Assembly: GCF_000090795.2 (NCBI RefSeq)
Contig: NW_003546261.1
Location: 229,807 to 293,806, forward strand
Direction: 5' to 3'
DNA: 64,000 nucleotides
DNA from: Amphimedon queenslandica
Taxonomy: Eukaryota > Porifera > Demospongiae > Haplosclerida > Niphatidae
The notes beneath the pieces are model-generated. The model made no database searches. It worked only from the letters and a program-made list of their open reading frames with translations, and had not been told where the DNA came from. Made by a program: the position numbers and the translations under genes. Shown piece by piece: positions 1 to 28,511 of this stretch (its first letter is position 1; each line of letters starts with the position of its first letter).

Positions 1-113
1 GTTTTATCAACAAAGTTCACAATTATTTTAAATACATGTACATTTTAAATTGTAGTTACAATTATGTTAACAATTCAAATTTTCAATTGATAAATTCTTT
101 TAATTTTTTATAG

Positions 114-567
114 ATTTGATAAGACATATTAATGATCCAGAACATCCACTGACATTGGAAGAATTAAATGTTGTTCAAGAAGATTTAATATGCATCAACA
201 ATAAGGAAAATTTTGTATCCGTACACTTTACACCAACTATACCACATTGTAGCATGGCTACACTCATTGGCTTGTCTATCAGAGTATGTCTTCTTAGGTC
301 ATTACCTAATCGGTTTAAAGTTAGTTTAAAAAATTTGGTTATAGTTATAATATCATCCTTATGTATTGAAGATTGATGTCATTATTACTCCTGGTTCTCA
401 TATGTCAGAACAAGCTAGTTAGTCATAATTTTCATTTCCAATTTTTAACAATAGCATTTTTAGTTAACAAGCAGCTAGCTGATAAAGAGAGGATAGCAGC
501 AGCAATTGAAAATAGTCATTTACTTAATGTTGTGCATCAATGTTTAAATACTAAAAGAAAACAGTGA
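114..567 (+). CDS. CIAO2B: CIAO2B (FAM96B/MIP18) cytosolic Fe-S assembly factor, 3' part
   Basis: CIAO2B is a subunit of the CIA targeting complex (with CIAO1 and MMS19), which delivers Fe-S clusters to cytosolic and nuclear proteins such as polymerases and helicases. Three exons are visible: 114-319, 372-417 and 464-567, with introns of only 52 and 46 bp and GTTAGT donors. The protein starts at the family block [18 protein letters not shown]. It continues with [18 protein letters not shown], which holds the conserved reactive Cys of MIP18 proteins, and ends with [20 protein letters not shown] and a stop. This gives about 118 of the roughly 160 residues usual for the family; the N-terminal exon(s) lie upstream of the window. 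The paralogue CIAO2A is less likely, because this protein matches the CIAO2B form around [17 protein letters not shown] nearly word for word. An AATAAA follows 18 bp after the stop. Confidence 0.95.
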
Positions 568-584
568 CTGAACTGGAATTTTTT

Positions 585-590
585 AATAAA
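585..590 (+). terminator. Probable polyadenylation signal of CIAO2B
   Basis: AATAAA lies 18 bp past the CIAO2B stop and about 80 bp before the TADA1 start codon. The whole intergenic space is 101 bp, so the CIAO2B 3' end and the TADA1 promoter must be nearly contiguous. Confidence 0.6.
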
Positions 591-668
591 CTAGATCTAC
601 TATGTATTAACTATAATAACACGAATTAATATTAATTTGAGTTTGTCAGTTTGAGTTTGTGAAACAAA

Positions 669-2928
669 ATGGAGGCGGTTGATAGAACAAGGAAGGAGTT
701 GTTTAGCACTTTGAAGGACAAAAGTTCCAGATATTGGGAGCTCATGAAAAGTTGGTACAAAAGAAGGATATCTAAAGAGGATTTTGACGCGAAAGCCAAG
801 TCTTTATTGGGAGATGAAGGAATACAACTACATAACGAGTTCTTGTTTGCAATACTGGTGAAATGTCATGTTGGTGTTCCTAACGAATTGGGACCAAATG
901 TCATGCAAGAGTCAATAGTTGTTTCTGTTGGTGGAACAGCACAAGAAGATTCCAAACGTTTAAAACTTGATTCGTCACATCCTACAGACACAACACCCTA
1001 TGGTGCGTTTGACAGATTGACACTTCAAGTTCCATCAAGTACATTGATATGTGGCAAAGATCTAGACAGGCTTTTATTGTGTTGTCATGAACTCTTATTG
1101 CCTGACCCAGCTACACTTCAGGTGAGGATGCTATTAGAAGCATGGGAATGTGGTTTGGAAGGTGTATCTGAAGTCTCTGTGCAGTATATGATGATAGCTA
1201 CTAAGGTAACATGCAATAACCTACATTGTGCTGTGTATAATCCTAATTGTATTATTTCATAGTATTTTCTAAAGAATATTATTGCAGCATGCATTGCAAA
1301 TACTACTTTAACTGAAAGGAATTTCCAGAAAGACACTGTTTTCCAGAAGGACGATGAAGTAATAGATTTCATGTCTGGCCACAGGTATAGCCATTTCATG
1401 TGTATAAAAAAGAAAACTGAATTTTGTCCATATTGTCCACAATAAATAATCATTAGTAGTCAGTTAGGGCTATTCCATATCTGGGGCTATTCTGTCCTTT
1501 TGTATAAAGCAGGCCTGGGGTCAATTACAATTAAATGTAATCTATTACTATTACTATTACAGCCTTTTTTCAAAGTAATCTATTACTATTACTATTACAA
1601 CAAAGTATATTACTATTACAATTACTATTACAATACGCCATAGATTTTTATAGGTTACTGATAAAAATAATCTAATTTTGAAGTTAATCTAAGCCATTTT
1701 ATAGTTTCTAATTAAGAATGCTTTGTTATATTTATGATAAAAAGTCTCAGTACTGAGCAATAGTTCCTGGCTAACGTGCTATTTTCCTATTGTTACTTAT
1801 TAGTGTAACACTGCAAGTAATAGCTATGTAATATTGAGATTACATATTACTTTGACCATTATTACTATTACTATTACTATTACTTCCTGTTGCCAAAGAT
1901 TCTATTACTATTACTATTACTATTACTTGGTGCCCTGTAATCGTTACTATTACAATTACTATTACATATTACTATTACCCCAGGCCTGGTATAAAGGAGT
2001 GAGAAATTAGTGTGCTTGGATCAGAATAGCCCCTTCTAGGTAGTCCTACTTTCCTATTGTAATAAATTTTTAATTGGAGTAGGTACAGAACTAAGACCAA
2101 ATTTTCTACCTAGCAACAGCTTGATCCCTACATAGCAAAAGTGAAAAAGCTGGCAAATTACTAGTCTTTCTTCGGACTGTCAGAATCGTCCCGAAATACT
2201 GTCCATTTACCTAAAATTTGAATGAAAACTTAAAACTGAACTTTGCCTGTATTAATGAAAAATACCGTAGATCAGGAAATTTGTGTGGTAGAAAATTGTT
2301 GTGTTCTAAAATTGTGCTGATTTAATTTTTACTAAATATGACTGTGTCATGTATTATTGATTGTGACATGTACATGTAATTATATGGGTAATCTAATTTT
2401 TGCAAAATTCTAATCCAGTAAAATTAAAATCACAGTAAGAATTTCCAGGTAGATGGTAGGTAAAATAGACTTAGTAAAACACAGTGATGGTTAAAATGAG
2501 TGGATAAAAGCAACAAGAAGCGAGTTATGACTTTGTGAATATTTAATTAGATCATAGTACAGAATGGGTTCAAATAGCCCTGAGGTACTCTATGTAAATA
2601 ACAAGTATTGTGTAGTCCTACATGTACATTTACATATTCTAATACTCATACTTTGCCATTGTTATTCATTTATAGTAAATCGTTACAATCTGAAGCTTTA
2701 CAAGCTCAACACTTTTCCAAGACACACCAAGGAAAATTTTCATCATCAATAACACTGTTTCATTTGAGAGACACATTACTTGCGAGTGGTAGTGTGTGCA
2801 TTCCTAATCATTTTGTACGCCACTGCTTGCTAGAAAGAATAATATCAAGACTCTGGCATCCTGATAAAGATGAATTGAAATGTAAGCAATCTATTCAACA
2901 GTGGCAAAAGACATATACTCTACAATAA
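669..2928 (+). CDS. TADA1: TADA1 (STAF42/Ada1) SAGA complex subunit
   Basis: TADA1 is a histone-fold subunit of the SAGA coactivator complex in the nucleus. There are three coding exons: 669-1205, 1275-1384 and 2676-2928, giving 299 residues against about 335 in human. The N-terminus (YWELMKSWYKRRISKEDFD, then LHNEFLFAILVKC) matches the SAGA-Tad1 domain. The C-terminus contains ERIISRLWHPDKDEL, matching the family ending with its KLWHP motif. Exon 2 uses the acceptor TTTCTAAAG at 1274; the AG at 1286-1287 would hit a stop in frame. Intron 2 (1385-2675) carries a hAT-type MITE and a degraded TACCGTA-type element. The gene lies 101 bp behind CIAO2B on the same strand, and its stop is 40 bp from the stop of convergent UBXN6. 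Confidence 0.93.
1502..1996. mobile_element. hAT-like MITE filled with a TATTAC tandem repeat
   Basis: The element spans 1510-1988 inside TADA1 intron 2. The left end CAGGCCTGGGGT is mirrored at the right end as ACCCCAGGCCTG. Both sides are flanked by the same 8 bases, GTATAAAG (1502-1509 and 1989-1996), a perfect target-site duplication of the length hAT transposases make. The interior is mostly TATTAC/ATTACT repeat in irregular blocks with a unique segment near 1630-1840. No coding capacity is visible. Assignment to hAT rests on duplication length and the CAG-type terminus. Confidence 0.85.
2263..2458. mobile_element. Degraded TACCGTA-type MITE
   Basis: The left end TACCGTAGATCAGGAAAT matches the left end of the element at 4651. 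The right end (about 2440-2458) is only a rough inverted match. It lies in TADA1 intron 2. Confidence 0.45.
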
Positions 2929-2968
2929 TAACAATAATTTGCAACACACCCAACATGTCACATTATTG

Positions 2969-5900
2969 TCATAATTCTTTGATTGTTTGTACAATATCTG
3001 GCTTTAAAATGAGATCATATTTATCACCACATGAAATTTTATCAGTCCATGATAAGTTAAGAACAGCAGCTGGTGCCTATAAATAAAATAGCCTTACTAC
3101 ATGTAATTGTCATTAATTTTAGAACTTACCATTCCCAGTTGAGCGAGGCTTGCAGCATCATCTGAAACAATTTTTTGCAAAAATGTCAAACTATATAATC
3201 TTGTTGGATCAATAAGATGGTGAAGCACAAATTGCCTGACTTCTGAGAACTTATCAAATGGCCAAAAAATACCTACATGTACATGGAGTTTTACAATAAA
3301 AATTAATGACGATGTCAAAAACGTGTTCTGTCTATACCTTGTAATATCACTCCTTCTGGGAATCGGATTCTTATCACTACAAATTTGTAATATCGCATGG
3401 CACTTTTAATTTCATCTCTTTCTCTCATTGCTTTTGTTCGTAACATGGATTCCTTTTCCAAAGCTGCTGATCTATTGTACAATCATTAGTAACTTAATTT
3501 ATAAAAGGTTGCATGCATGTGCATGTATCCACTGCTAACTTAAGTTTTTGCTCTTTCTTTATTTCTTCAATGGACATGTTGTAAAATGAGTCTGGTAAAT
3601 CAAACTGATTTAGTTTACTTGTTGCTATAAAGAGCTATCAAATTTTATATTGATGAAGAGTTATGAATAAACCAAACCTGTGAATTTCTGTCTAACTCGG
3701 ATTTAAGTGGAGATGCTGACACAAGTAGCTGCTTGAAAGCTGTCAATTCTTCCGTCTTGGTAGCTACATCCTCTGAAAGAACAAAAAAGCTAGTTTCGCC
3801 ATCTACATGTAAAAGGAATAAATAGCAGCAGTAATGGATAATTATTATTATTCATAACCTTCAAAAGGTAATACTTTTAGTTGAAATCCAATAGCTTTTA
3901 AGAATAGGTCACTTCCTATTACACACAATACCTTTTCTTGAAAATTCTTATTGTGAACCCGAATCTTTCTAAACTTTACTTCTGTTGGATTATTTATTAT
4001 GTTATCAAGATAACTATATGTGTAATGATGTGTAAATAAAAAAATTATGCAATGCATCAAACTAACCGACTGATGGTGTCAATACAGAGCTTCTTTTGCT
4101 CTTCATTTCTACACAAGGTATGTATCATGTGTACAGAAGAAGACAGTGGCTCTTTTATGTATTCCTACATGTAGATTGAGGATGTTAGATGGTGCTAGAT
4201 CTATCAGCAACACAGATACACAATGTACATTTAGGACAGATGGCGCACAAATGTAATAAGATTGATATTAATAAGAAAATGGCTTGGGTAATTCTGCATA
4301 GAGACAGGCTCTCTAAGAAATCTCTGTAATTTCAAGTTTTTAACTGAAACAAGAGTATAATAGTTCAAAGGTGCATGTGTACAACATGTATGTACAAATG
4401 TATCTACCTCTTGCAGGCAAAGTTGAATGTGACAATGAATTTGGTTTTCAGGAATTTTTTTCTTGCATATAGCACAGCAAAAGTTGATAATGATTTCTGT
4501 AGTTACAATTGGAGAATGTGAACTGGAAGTCTAAAAAAGTCGAAAGTACAGTACTTAAAATGGAACATTTACAAGTAAATGTTTGTAACTATACAAGTAC
4601 ATTGTGTGTAACTTTAATTAAAGTAACTGTAATTATATACATGGATGAGATACCGTAGATCGGGAAATTTTCGTTGTTAAAATATTTTCGTGGATGAAGT
4701 GACCCGCGAAAATTTGACACAAAATATTTTCTACAGTGAATAATAAGATTACCGAAATTATTTTAACGTGCAGCGGTGCACTGCACCCACGAGGCTCTTC
4801 AAGTCTTCTAAAAGCCCAGAGAAGGCCTGAAGCTCTCACCAAAGAGGCTCCTTGTCAGTTTTAGTACTGTCACGAGCAACTTCCATTGAATAGCTGTCCA
4901 TCGTCATCAAGAGTTAGTAGCCACTTGTGCGGTTTATGACGTGTCCAAAAATTTTCATGTTGAAAAAATTTCGCGGATGGGTCAACCAGCGAAAATAAAA
5001 TACTTTGAAAAAATTTCACGCCAATTATTTCTAACATGAAAATTTCCCAATCTACGGTATATATATACAAGTACTGCACATGCATATACAATATGTGGTA
5101 TGTTACTTCATTAGCATACTGCAGAAGCCTTAGATTCTTGGGACATTGCAGCATAGTCTTTGTATAATTCCCTTGATGACTTTACAACAGGTCCTCCTTT
5201 TTCTAATCTACTTACAGCAGCAGCTCCAGCAGTTGCTGATGCACTAGACTGAGCTTGCCTTTTTGGTGGTGGCTTATTATACTCATCTACAGTGGATGCA
5301 AAAATTGGTATTAGCTTCATCTTCATCAAAAATTCACACAATTTAATAATTAAGACTTCTTGATGCAAGCCTTCTGCTGCTCATCTCAAATTCCCAATGG
5401 GCAAAATACAAACATTTAGTATATGTATATAGTCAAGCTTATATATAGGCCTTTGCCACTAAAGTATTGTGGAACGACTACAGCTAGCATGACCTGTATC
5501 TGTGGTTATCAGGCTCCAGAGAAATTTAAAACTAAAATGCAAGCAGCAAATTCATGTCATCATAAAATTAAACAATTTAAAAGTAGAATACAATAAAAAT
5601 GGTATGGTGTAGTGTTGTTTTGGTATGAACATTTGTTTTGGTTATAGTTTTAGTTACAGTTCGAATGGTCACTTTTCTTTTAGTTTAGTATTAGTTTTAG
5701 TTTAATTCTTCAATCCTTTTTAGTTTTAGTTTTAGTTTTAGTTTGAAACTTGAATAATGTTTTAGTTCTAGTTTTAGTTTAGTTTCAGACTTTGATTTTC
5801 TTTTAGTTTTAGTTTAGTTTTAGTTTAGTTTTAGTTTTTCACTATTAAAATAAATTTAGTTTAGTTTTAGTATTTAAGAAAAGTTTTAGTTTTAGTAAAA

Positions 5901-7542
5901 ATTTGAGTAAATATATCCCATAGCACTAGCCATTTTCTAAAATTACAAGCACAATGTGGTAACCATGGTTAAACCAGGTGCATATAACATATGCATGCAT
6001 GACCTGTAACTAACTAAAAGATATTTTGGTTTATAGGATGTAATTGTATTAGTTTTAGTTTTTTTTGAAAACATCATTGACTTTTAGTTATAGTTTTAGT
6101 TTAGTTCTTTTACTCTGTTTAACTTTTAGTTTTAGTTGTAGTTTTAGTTTAAACCTCCAATGACTTTTAGTTTTAGTTTTAGTTTACTAAAAGTAAAATG
6201 GCTTACTAGAAGTACTTTTAGTTTTAGTTATAGTAAACCAAAACAACACTAGTATGGCGATCGTTTCAAATTTAATTCTAGATGCTAATTTTTTTGGTTT
6301 CAGTACTCAACCCAATACCTACATGTATGTACATGTACATGTACAGGTACATATAGTCTTGCCCCACCCCTTCACTACCTGCGGAGGAAGGGTCTGGAGA
6401 CTTTGCTATTTAAAATAAGTGCAAAAAGACCACATGGTTGGCTCTACATGATGTGACAGAGGAGACCAGATCAATGAAAACAGCTGAAAGAGTCTCTTGG
6501 ACATCTTTTGCAGACTTGAGAGCAGCAACTCTTAACTGACAGAGTGCCATAGTATTTACTTTTTATTGATGACGTTTTATTGCAAACACGTGACAGTATT
6601 ATTACGTCATAAGTGCAAAGCCTTGTTAATGCTGCTCTTAAACCTTGAGAAAGAAGTACATGGAGCATTGCAGGCTCTTTTCTTCCTTTATATGGTCCTT
6701 ATTCTTCCTCTTTTGTGTTAAATAGAGCTCTTCTGTCACATGACTACTTGTCCTACGCGTGGTTCAAGCAATCTGATTGGGACGTCGATTTCTCTGCATA
6801 AGGCACATATTTTAGATGGCAGTGTCTCCAGAACCTTTCTCTGCAGGTAGTGAAGGGGTGGGGCGAGACTAATGTACATACAGTCATTGGTGTAGATACA
6901 TATACAGTGCATTTGGGTAAGGTACATTGTCCTTGGAAAGGAAGGTTAACCAGTGTTGATCAATTCTTTTAGAAAAAAACAGGGCAATTTAATGCGTGCT
7001 TTATTCTAAAGAAAAACAAACTCTATTTCAGTTTCAGAGTCAAGCTGTCAACGTGATGTACAATATTGCAAATCCACTATACATGTACATGTAAGTAGTT
7101 ATCATACCTAGAACTGGATGCGATGTGACCAAGAGGAACTGACAAACAATGTGATATCACTACAAGAGTCATTTTTATTACCATTAAGAGTAGTTATTGT
7201 CATTGTGGGTGTGGGATGATCATTATGAAATATAGAGCGGCAGTAATTTTATGAGTTCTATCTTTGGTGCCTGGGAATGGGAACACCAATACCCCATTTG
7301 TTGGAACAACAAAAGTAAGCTTAATGGAATGGTTTAGTTTAGTACAATTCCAGTCATGTAGTTTAAACATAACATAAATTAGACTAACATAAAATGGCAC
7401 TCATAACAGGTCAAAACAAGCTAGTACCTTTCATGTCAAGAGGCTTAGACTTTTCTTCATGAAGAGTATGGCCAGTTCCAGCTTTAGAAAACTTATAATC
7501 TAGTTTTTTCTTCTGAAAAAACTCTTTCACTTTGTCTGCCAT
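2969..7542 (-). CDS. UBXN6: UBXN6 (UBXD1) p97/VCP cofactor
   Basis: UBXN6 is an adaptor of the AAA ATPase p97/VCP, acting in endolysosomal and ER-linked protein handling. Ten exons on the minus strand: 7428-7542, 5120-5286, 4408-4530, 4067-4164, 3859-4013, 3678-3772, 3540-3634, 3338-3471, 3130-3272 and 2969-3076. They total 410 residues (human 441) with consistent phases. The N-terminus MADKVKEFFQKKKLDYKFSK is the p97-binding start typical of the family. An Ala-rich helix with AAVSRLEK (residues ~55-75) resembles a VIM motif. The PUB domain (~136-235) includes VKFRKIRVHNKNFQEKV and LKAIGFQ. The UBX domain (~317-395) includes IRFPEGVILQGIFWPF and ends LILKPDIVQTIKEL. Residues ~110-135 hold a C-x2-C/H-x-H-x4-C cluster. 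Intron 1 contains two MITEs and intron 2 one. The start codon is 94 bp from TEX9's. Confidence 0.95.
4651..5059. mobile_element. TACCGTAGATCGGG-type MITE, 409 bp
   Basis: The left end TACCGTAGATCGGGAAATTT is mirrored at the right by AATTTCCCAATCTACGGTA. A TA is likely duplicated at each edge, as for Tc1/mariner-type elements. It sits in UBXN6 intron 2, only 60 bp from exon 2. No reading frame of note is inside. Confidence 0.8.
5602..6259. mobile_element. hAT-like MITE with internal TTTTAG array, copy 1
   Basis: The element is 5610-6251 in UBXN6 intron 1. Its ends TAGTGTTGTTTTGGT and ACCAAAACAACACTA are perfect 15-bp inverted repeats. The flanks GTATGGTG (5602-5609) and GTATGGCG (6252-6259) match at 7 of 8 bases, as expected for an aged 8-bp target duplication. 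Most of the interior is TTTTAG/TTTAGT repeat with unique islands. The related copy at 9681 has the same ends. Confidence 0.85.
6354..6871. mobile_element. MITE with ~50-bp GC-rich inverted repeats, 518 bp
   Basis: The left arm TAGTCTTGCCCCACCCCTTC continues through CTACCTGCGGAGGAAGG. It is mirrored at the right by an arm ending GGGGTGGGGCGAGACTA, over about 50 bp with a few mismatches. It lies in UBXN6 intron 1. No coding region is visible. Confidence 0.8.
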
Positions 7543-7636
7543 GTTGCAACAGTCACTCACTAATCCAGGCTCCTCCTCTTTGAAATTTGAAAATTGAGTT
7601 GTGGCGTGTCCGGTTCTGCTTAGTTCAAAGTTAAAA
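7543..7636. promoter_or_regulatory. Shared UBXN6/TEX9 head-to-head promoter
   Basis: Only 94 bp separate the start codons of UBXN6 (minus) and TEX9 (plus). Any promoter and both 5' UTRs must fit here or overlap the first exons. I see no TATA box or well-known element. That a bidirectional promoter exists is inferred from spacing. Confidence 0.6.
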
Positions 7637-10600
7637 ATGAGCACTTCACGCAAAAATGATAGCCTGAAAAGAAGAGATCCACTTAATAGACCAAGTAGCA
7701 CAAAATTGAAGAATAGAGAAGCTGAATATAGGTTAGCCTAACGTAGTGTATCCCGAGGTGTATCCAACCATGATCCAACTATCCATTATTCTTGGTAATT
7801 TTGTTGTGGAAGGGGCTAGTCTAGATGAACATAGATCAATGCTGAATTGATTGTACATGCACACTCTTGCTAGCTAGATGCATCTCCTTTCCCAAATCTA
7901 TAATATCAAAAGAGCGATGCTTTTGCTATGAAGCTAGATCTGTAGGCCATACTTATATCGATAGTCTTGCTTTTGCCTCAAGTTGACTAGACTTAGTCAG
8001 GCCAGGGTAGTCTACTATCTCTGGTTAGGTGGGCTTTAACGAGGGTCAGGCTGCCTGACTAGACCTACAGTATGTAACGCATTGGATGGGTGATTCTTAG
8101 TGTGGAGCATTTGCCTCAATCCAGAATGGAATTGAAATCTAGTTGACAGAGAAGAGGTAATCATTTCAAGCTATTCGGAATTAAGCCACACCCAACCACC
8201 ATTTTAGCATGAATAATAAATCAGTAGTTGTTAAATATTTTCTTATAGATAGCACGTAGTTTTATGCTTGCACAGATGTAGTATTTCCAATGGTATTCAA
8301 TTCCATCAATTTCAGTCCAAAAGTATTGTCAAATTCACCAAAATTTTACTTTACTTAAAGAACAAATTTGTATAATGGTATTAATTTATTTTTGGCGCAA
8401 AACATGCTACCATTGCTTATTATGTAATTACAATTATCAATTTTAATTGCTAAGGCACAGAAATGTTATGATAATTATTATAAATAATTCTGTCTTTACA
8501 TTAGTATGGTCATGGCTTGTACATGCATGCATGTACATGTACAAGTACAGTAAATGCATGTATGTGTACTAAATAGGAAAGTGAATGCAAAACTAGAAGT
8601 TAAGACAGCAAGTCTTGTAAAGGAAGTAGAGCATTTAATTGTGAGTAAGCTTAGTATCATGCTACAATAATGAGCCTGTTTTAACTACTATTAGCAAGGA
8701 CACAATGTAGTACAAGAAGAAGAAAAGAAATCTTTGTTAAAGTAAAAATCATATTTAAAATTACTGTAACTTTAATGGTACTTTTAGTGATGAGCCAAGT
8801 GTCCTAAACAATGATAGCCAAACTGTGAAGTAAGTACAATGTTCATACTGCTACTGGTACATGTACATGTACTTTGAACGTTCTTAATGTTGAAAGAGAA
8901 GATATCTCAAAGCCAGAAACAGCATCAAATGTGGCTATATCAACTGATATAGAAAGAACTGTACGACAGCTGGAAGAAAAATTAGAGAAGGAAGAAGTCC
9001 ATTGTGATAATGAGCAGAAGGAAGGAAATGTCATTCCATTAGTAGCTGAAGAGTTAGGAAATGGTCAGTATTATCTAGAAAGTGTTTTGAACTTAATATG
9101 AATTTTGTAACTACAGAGGCTATGCTGCGATTCCTAAAAGCAAAGCTAAGAGTGGTGCAGGAAGAAATGGAAAAAGTGACAAGAAATTACCAAGAATTGG
9201 TACATGCTTCCATGTATATGTACAGTATATCAAAATACAATCATTATGTATTAATTGTTTACAGGAAAAGAAATACCAGTCCTCAATTGATGAAGTTAAA
9301 ACTCTTAATGAGTATAACAAAAGGTTAGAAAAAACTCAGCAGTCATTGAAAGTGAGAAGAAAATTTAGTTACAATAAAAACTCCTGTTAATTCATTGCCA
9401 GTCAAGTACAATTAAATATCAAGAACTGATAAAGGAATTGCAAGATAAGACTGAAGCTCTTGAAATACAGCTAGTAGCAATGAGAAGAGTAAGTGCAGCT
9501 ACAGGTAACAGTGAGCATGAGTATTGCATATCTACATGTACATAATTATTTTTCATTGGGCGGCAACAACAGAATTTTTCTGTTAAGCATCAATTATTTC
9601 AGTGATAGTTTACTTCGTAATACATGTAATTATTGCCTTCACCATAATTTCAACAAATGTATTGCACATAATCCTGTGAGTAGTGTTGTTTTAGTTAACA
9701 ATAACTAAAACTCAAACCTATTTTAGTGAGCTGTTTTCCTAAAATTCAAATTCCTCAGTGCTTATAACTAAACTAAAAAACTAGTACTAATTAACTATAA
9801 CAAAAACTAAAACTTCAATTGTGCATTATGTATACATTGACTAAAGCTAAAACTAAAATTGCACACTTGTTACTGTTTAAATGATTGCAGGTTTGACCAC
9901 CAATAGCTAGCACTATACTGTTGGTAAGGTCATTTAGTTCATTCACAAGTTCTTAATTTTGATGATTTAATCATTTTTACATTATTGGAAAGACCTTGGT
10001 GAATTAAATGATAACTAAAACTAAAACTAGAAGCATCGAAAAAATAAAACTATAACTAAAACTAAAATACAATTTTGAAATGATAACAATAACTAAAACT
10101 AAAAATAATTATTACCATTGCATAACTAAAACTTTATAAATTAAAGAAATAGGAAACTAAAACTAAAACTAAAACTCTTGTACCATACTAAAACAACACC
10201 ACCTGTGAGACTATAATACATGCAATTGTTAATAAACTTCTTTAGGAAGTAGATTCCGAGAAGACATTGCAAAAGAAATTAACTGTAACTCATAGTGGTA
10301 CTGAAGTCAGATTGAACAGAGCATTAGAAGACGTTGAAAAGTATAAGAATCTTTATCAGAAATTAAAACAGGATTCTAAGGTATACACCGTAAATTCCCT
10401 ATTTTTTCATGCAATCACCAAAACTATTTTTATTGATCTGTGAGAATGTATTTAATCATGTCTAATTCTGTTTGTTTTGATAGGACTCGGTTAAACATGA
10501 TAGGCAAAAATTGGAAACACTTGAAGCACGTAACAAAACTTTAGAAAAACAAAAGAAGGAGCTGTTGGCTGCTTTTGGGAAGCAACTGAAACTAATTGAT

Positions 10601-10696
10601 ATCCTGAAACGGCAAAAAATTCACTTAGAAGCAGCAAGGATGATAGCATTTGCAGAAGAGGAGTTTGTGAAAGTTCTTGACTGGGATGTAGTTTAA
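7637..10696 (+). CDS. TEX9: TEX9 coiled-coil protein
   Basis: This is the orthologue of testis-expressed protein 9, a coiled-coil protein whose biochemical role is poorly known. Ten exons: 7637-7731, 8577-8640, 8695-8741, 8788-8829, 8897-9063, 9117-9199, 9265-9351, 9402-9488, 10246-10380 and 10484-10696. They sum to 339 residues (human about 390) with phases that agree. Family landmarks are [19 protein letters not shown] near residue 30, [16 protein letters not shown] around 145, [20 protein letters not shown] around 245 and the C-terminal [20 protein letters not shown], then [10 protein letters not shown]. Heptad-like charged helices fill residues ~95-330. No signal or membrane segment. Intron 8 contains a hAT-like MITE. 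The acceptor of exon 5 is the least certain border. Confidence 0.92.
9673..10209. mobile_element. hAT-like MITE with internal AAACTA/TTTTAG array, copy 2
   Basis: The element is 9681-10201 in TEX9 intron 8. Its ends TAGTGTTGTTTTAGT and ACTAAAACAACACCA pair with one mismatch. The flanking 8 bases, CCTGTGAG at 9673-9680 and 10202-10209, are identical. The interior is AACTAAA repeat, so this copy lies opposite to the one at 5610. Confidence 0.88.
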
Positions 10697-10919
10697 CAGT
10701 TGACACTGATACATAATCACTTAATTTATTTGGCAATATACACTCAGACTAGATGCAGTACTAGCTGGTACCAGTACCTGGTAATTTATTGAACAACATA
10801 AAAGAATCTATTATTCTTAATGAAAACTTAATGTGCAGATAGATGTACATGTACATGTAACAGGTATTGAATAATCAAGAGCTCAGTTTTACAAAACTCT
10901 TTAAAAAGTGAATGTTTTC

Positions 10920-28396
<17,477 letters not shown>

Positions 28397-28511
28397 GGCG
28401 GAATGCGCATTAAATAGAAGAATGAAGTTGGAGCATGCGCAATACAAGGGGGCGGGTAATAGAGTACACGTGACGCTAGGAGGCAACATTGAGGCAGAGT
28501 GACTTGTGAGT
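28397..28511. promoter_or_regulatory. SIN3/SAFB head-to-head promoter
   Basis: The start codons of SIN3 (minus) and the SAFB-like gene (plus) are 115 bp apart. The interval holds GCATGCGC (28433-28440) and ATGCGCAT (28403-28410), which resemble NRF1 half-sites. It also holds a GC box GGGGGCGGG (28448-28456) and an E-box CACGTG (28467-28472). It is more GC- and CpG-rich than its surroundings. Shared control of the two genes is inference. Confidence 0.7.

Noticed and set aside
4230-4325. A possible duplicate of UBXN6 exon 4 on the minus strand (RFLREPVSMQNY resembles EYIKEPLSSSVH)
   Set aside because: The resemblance is short, no clean donor follows, and the ten-exon chain is complete and in phase without it.
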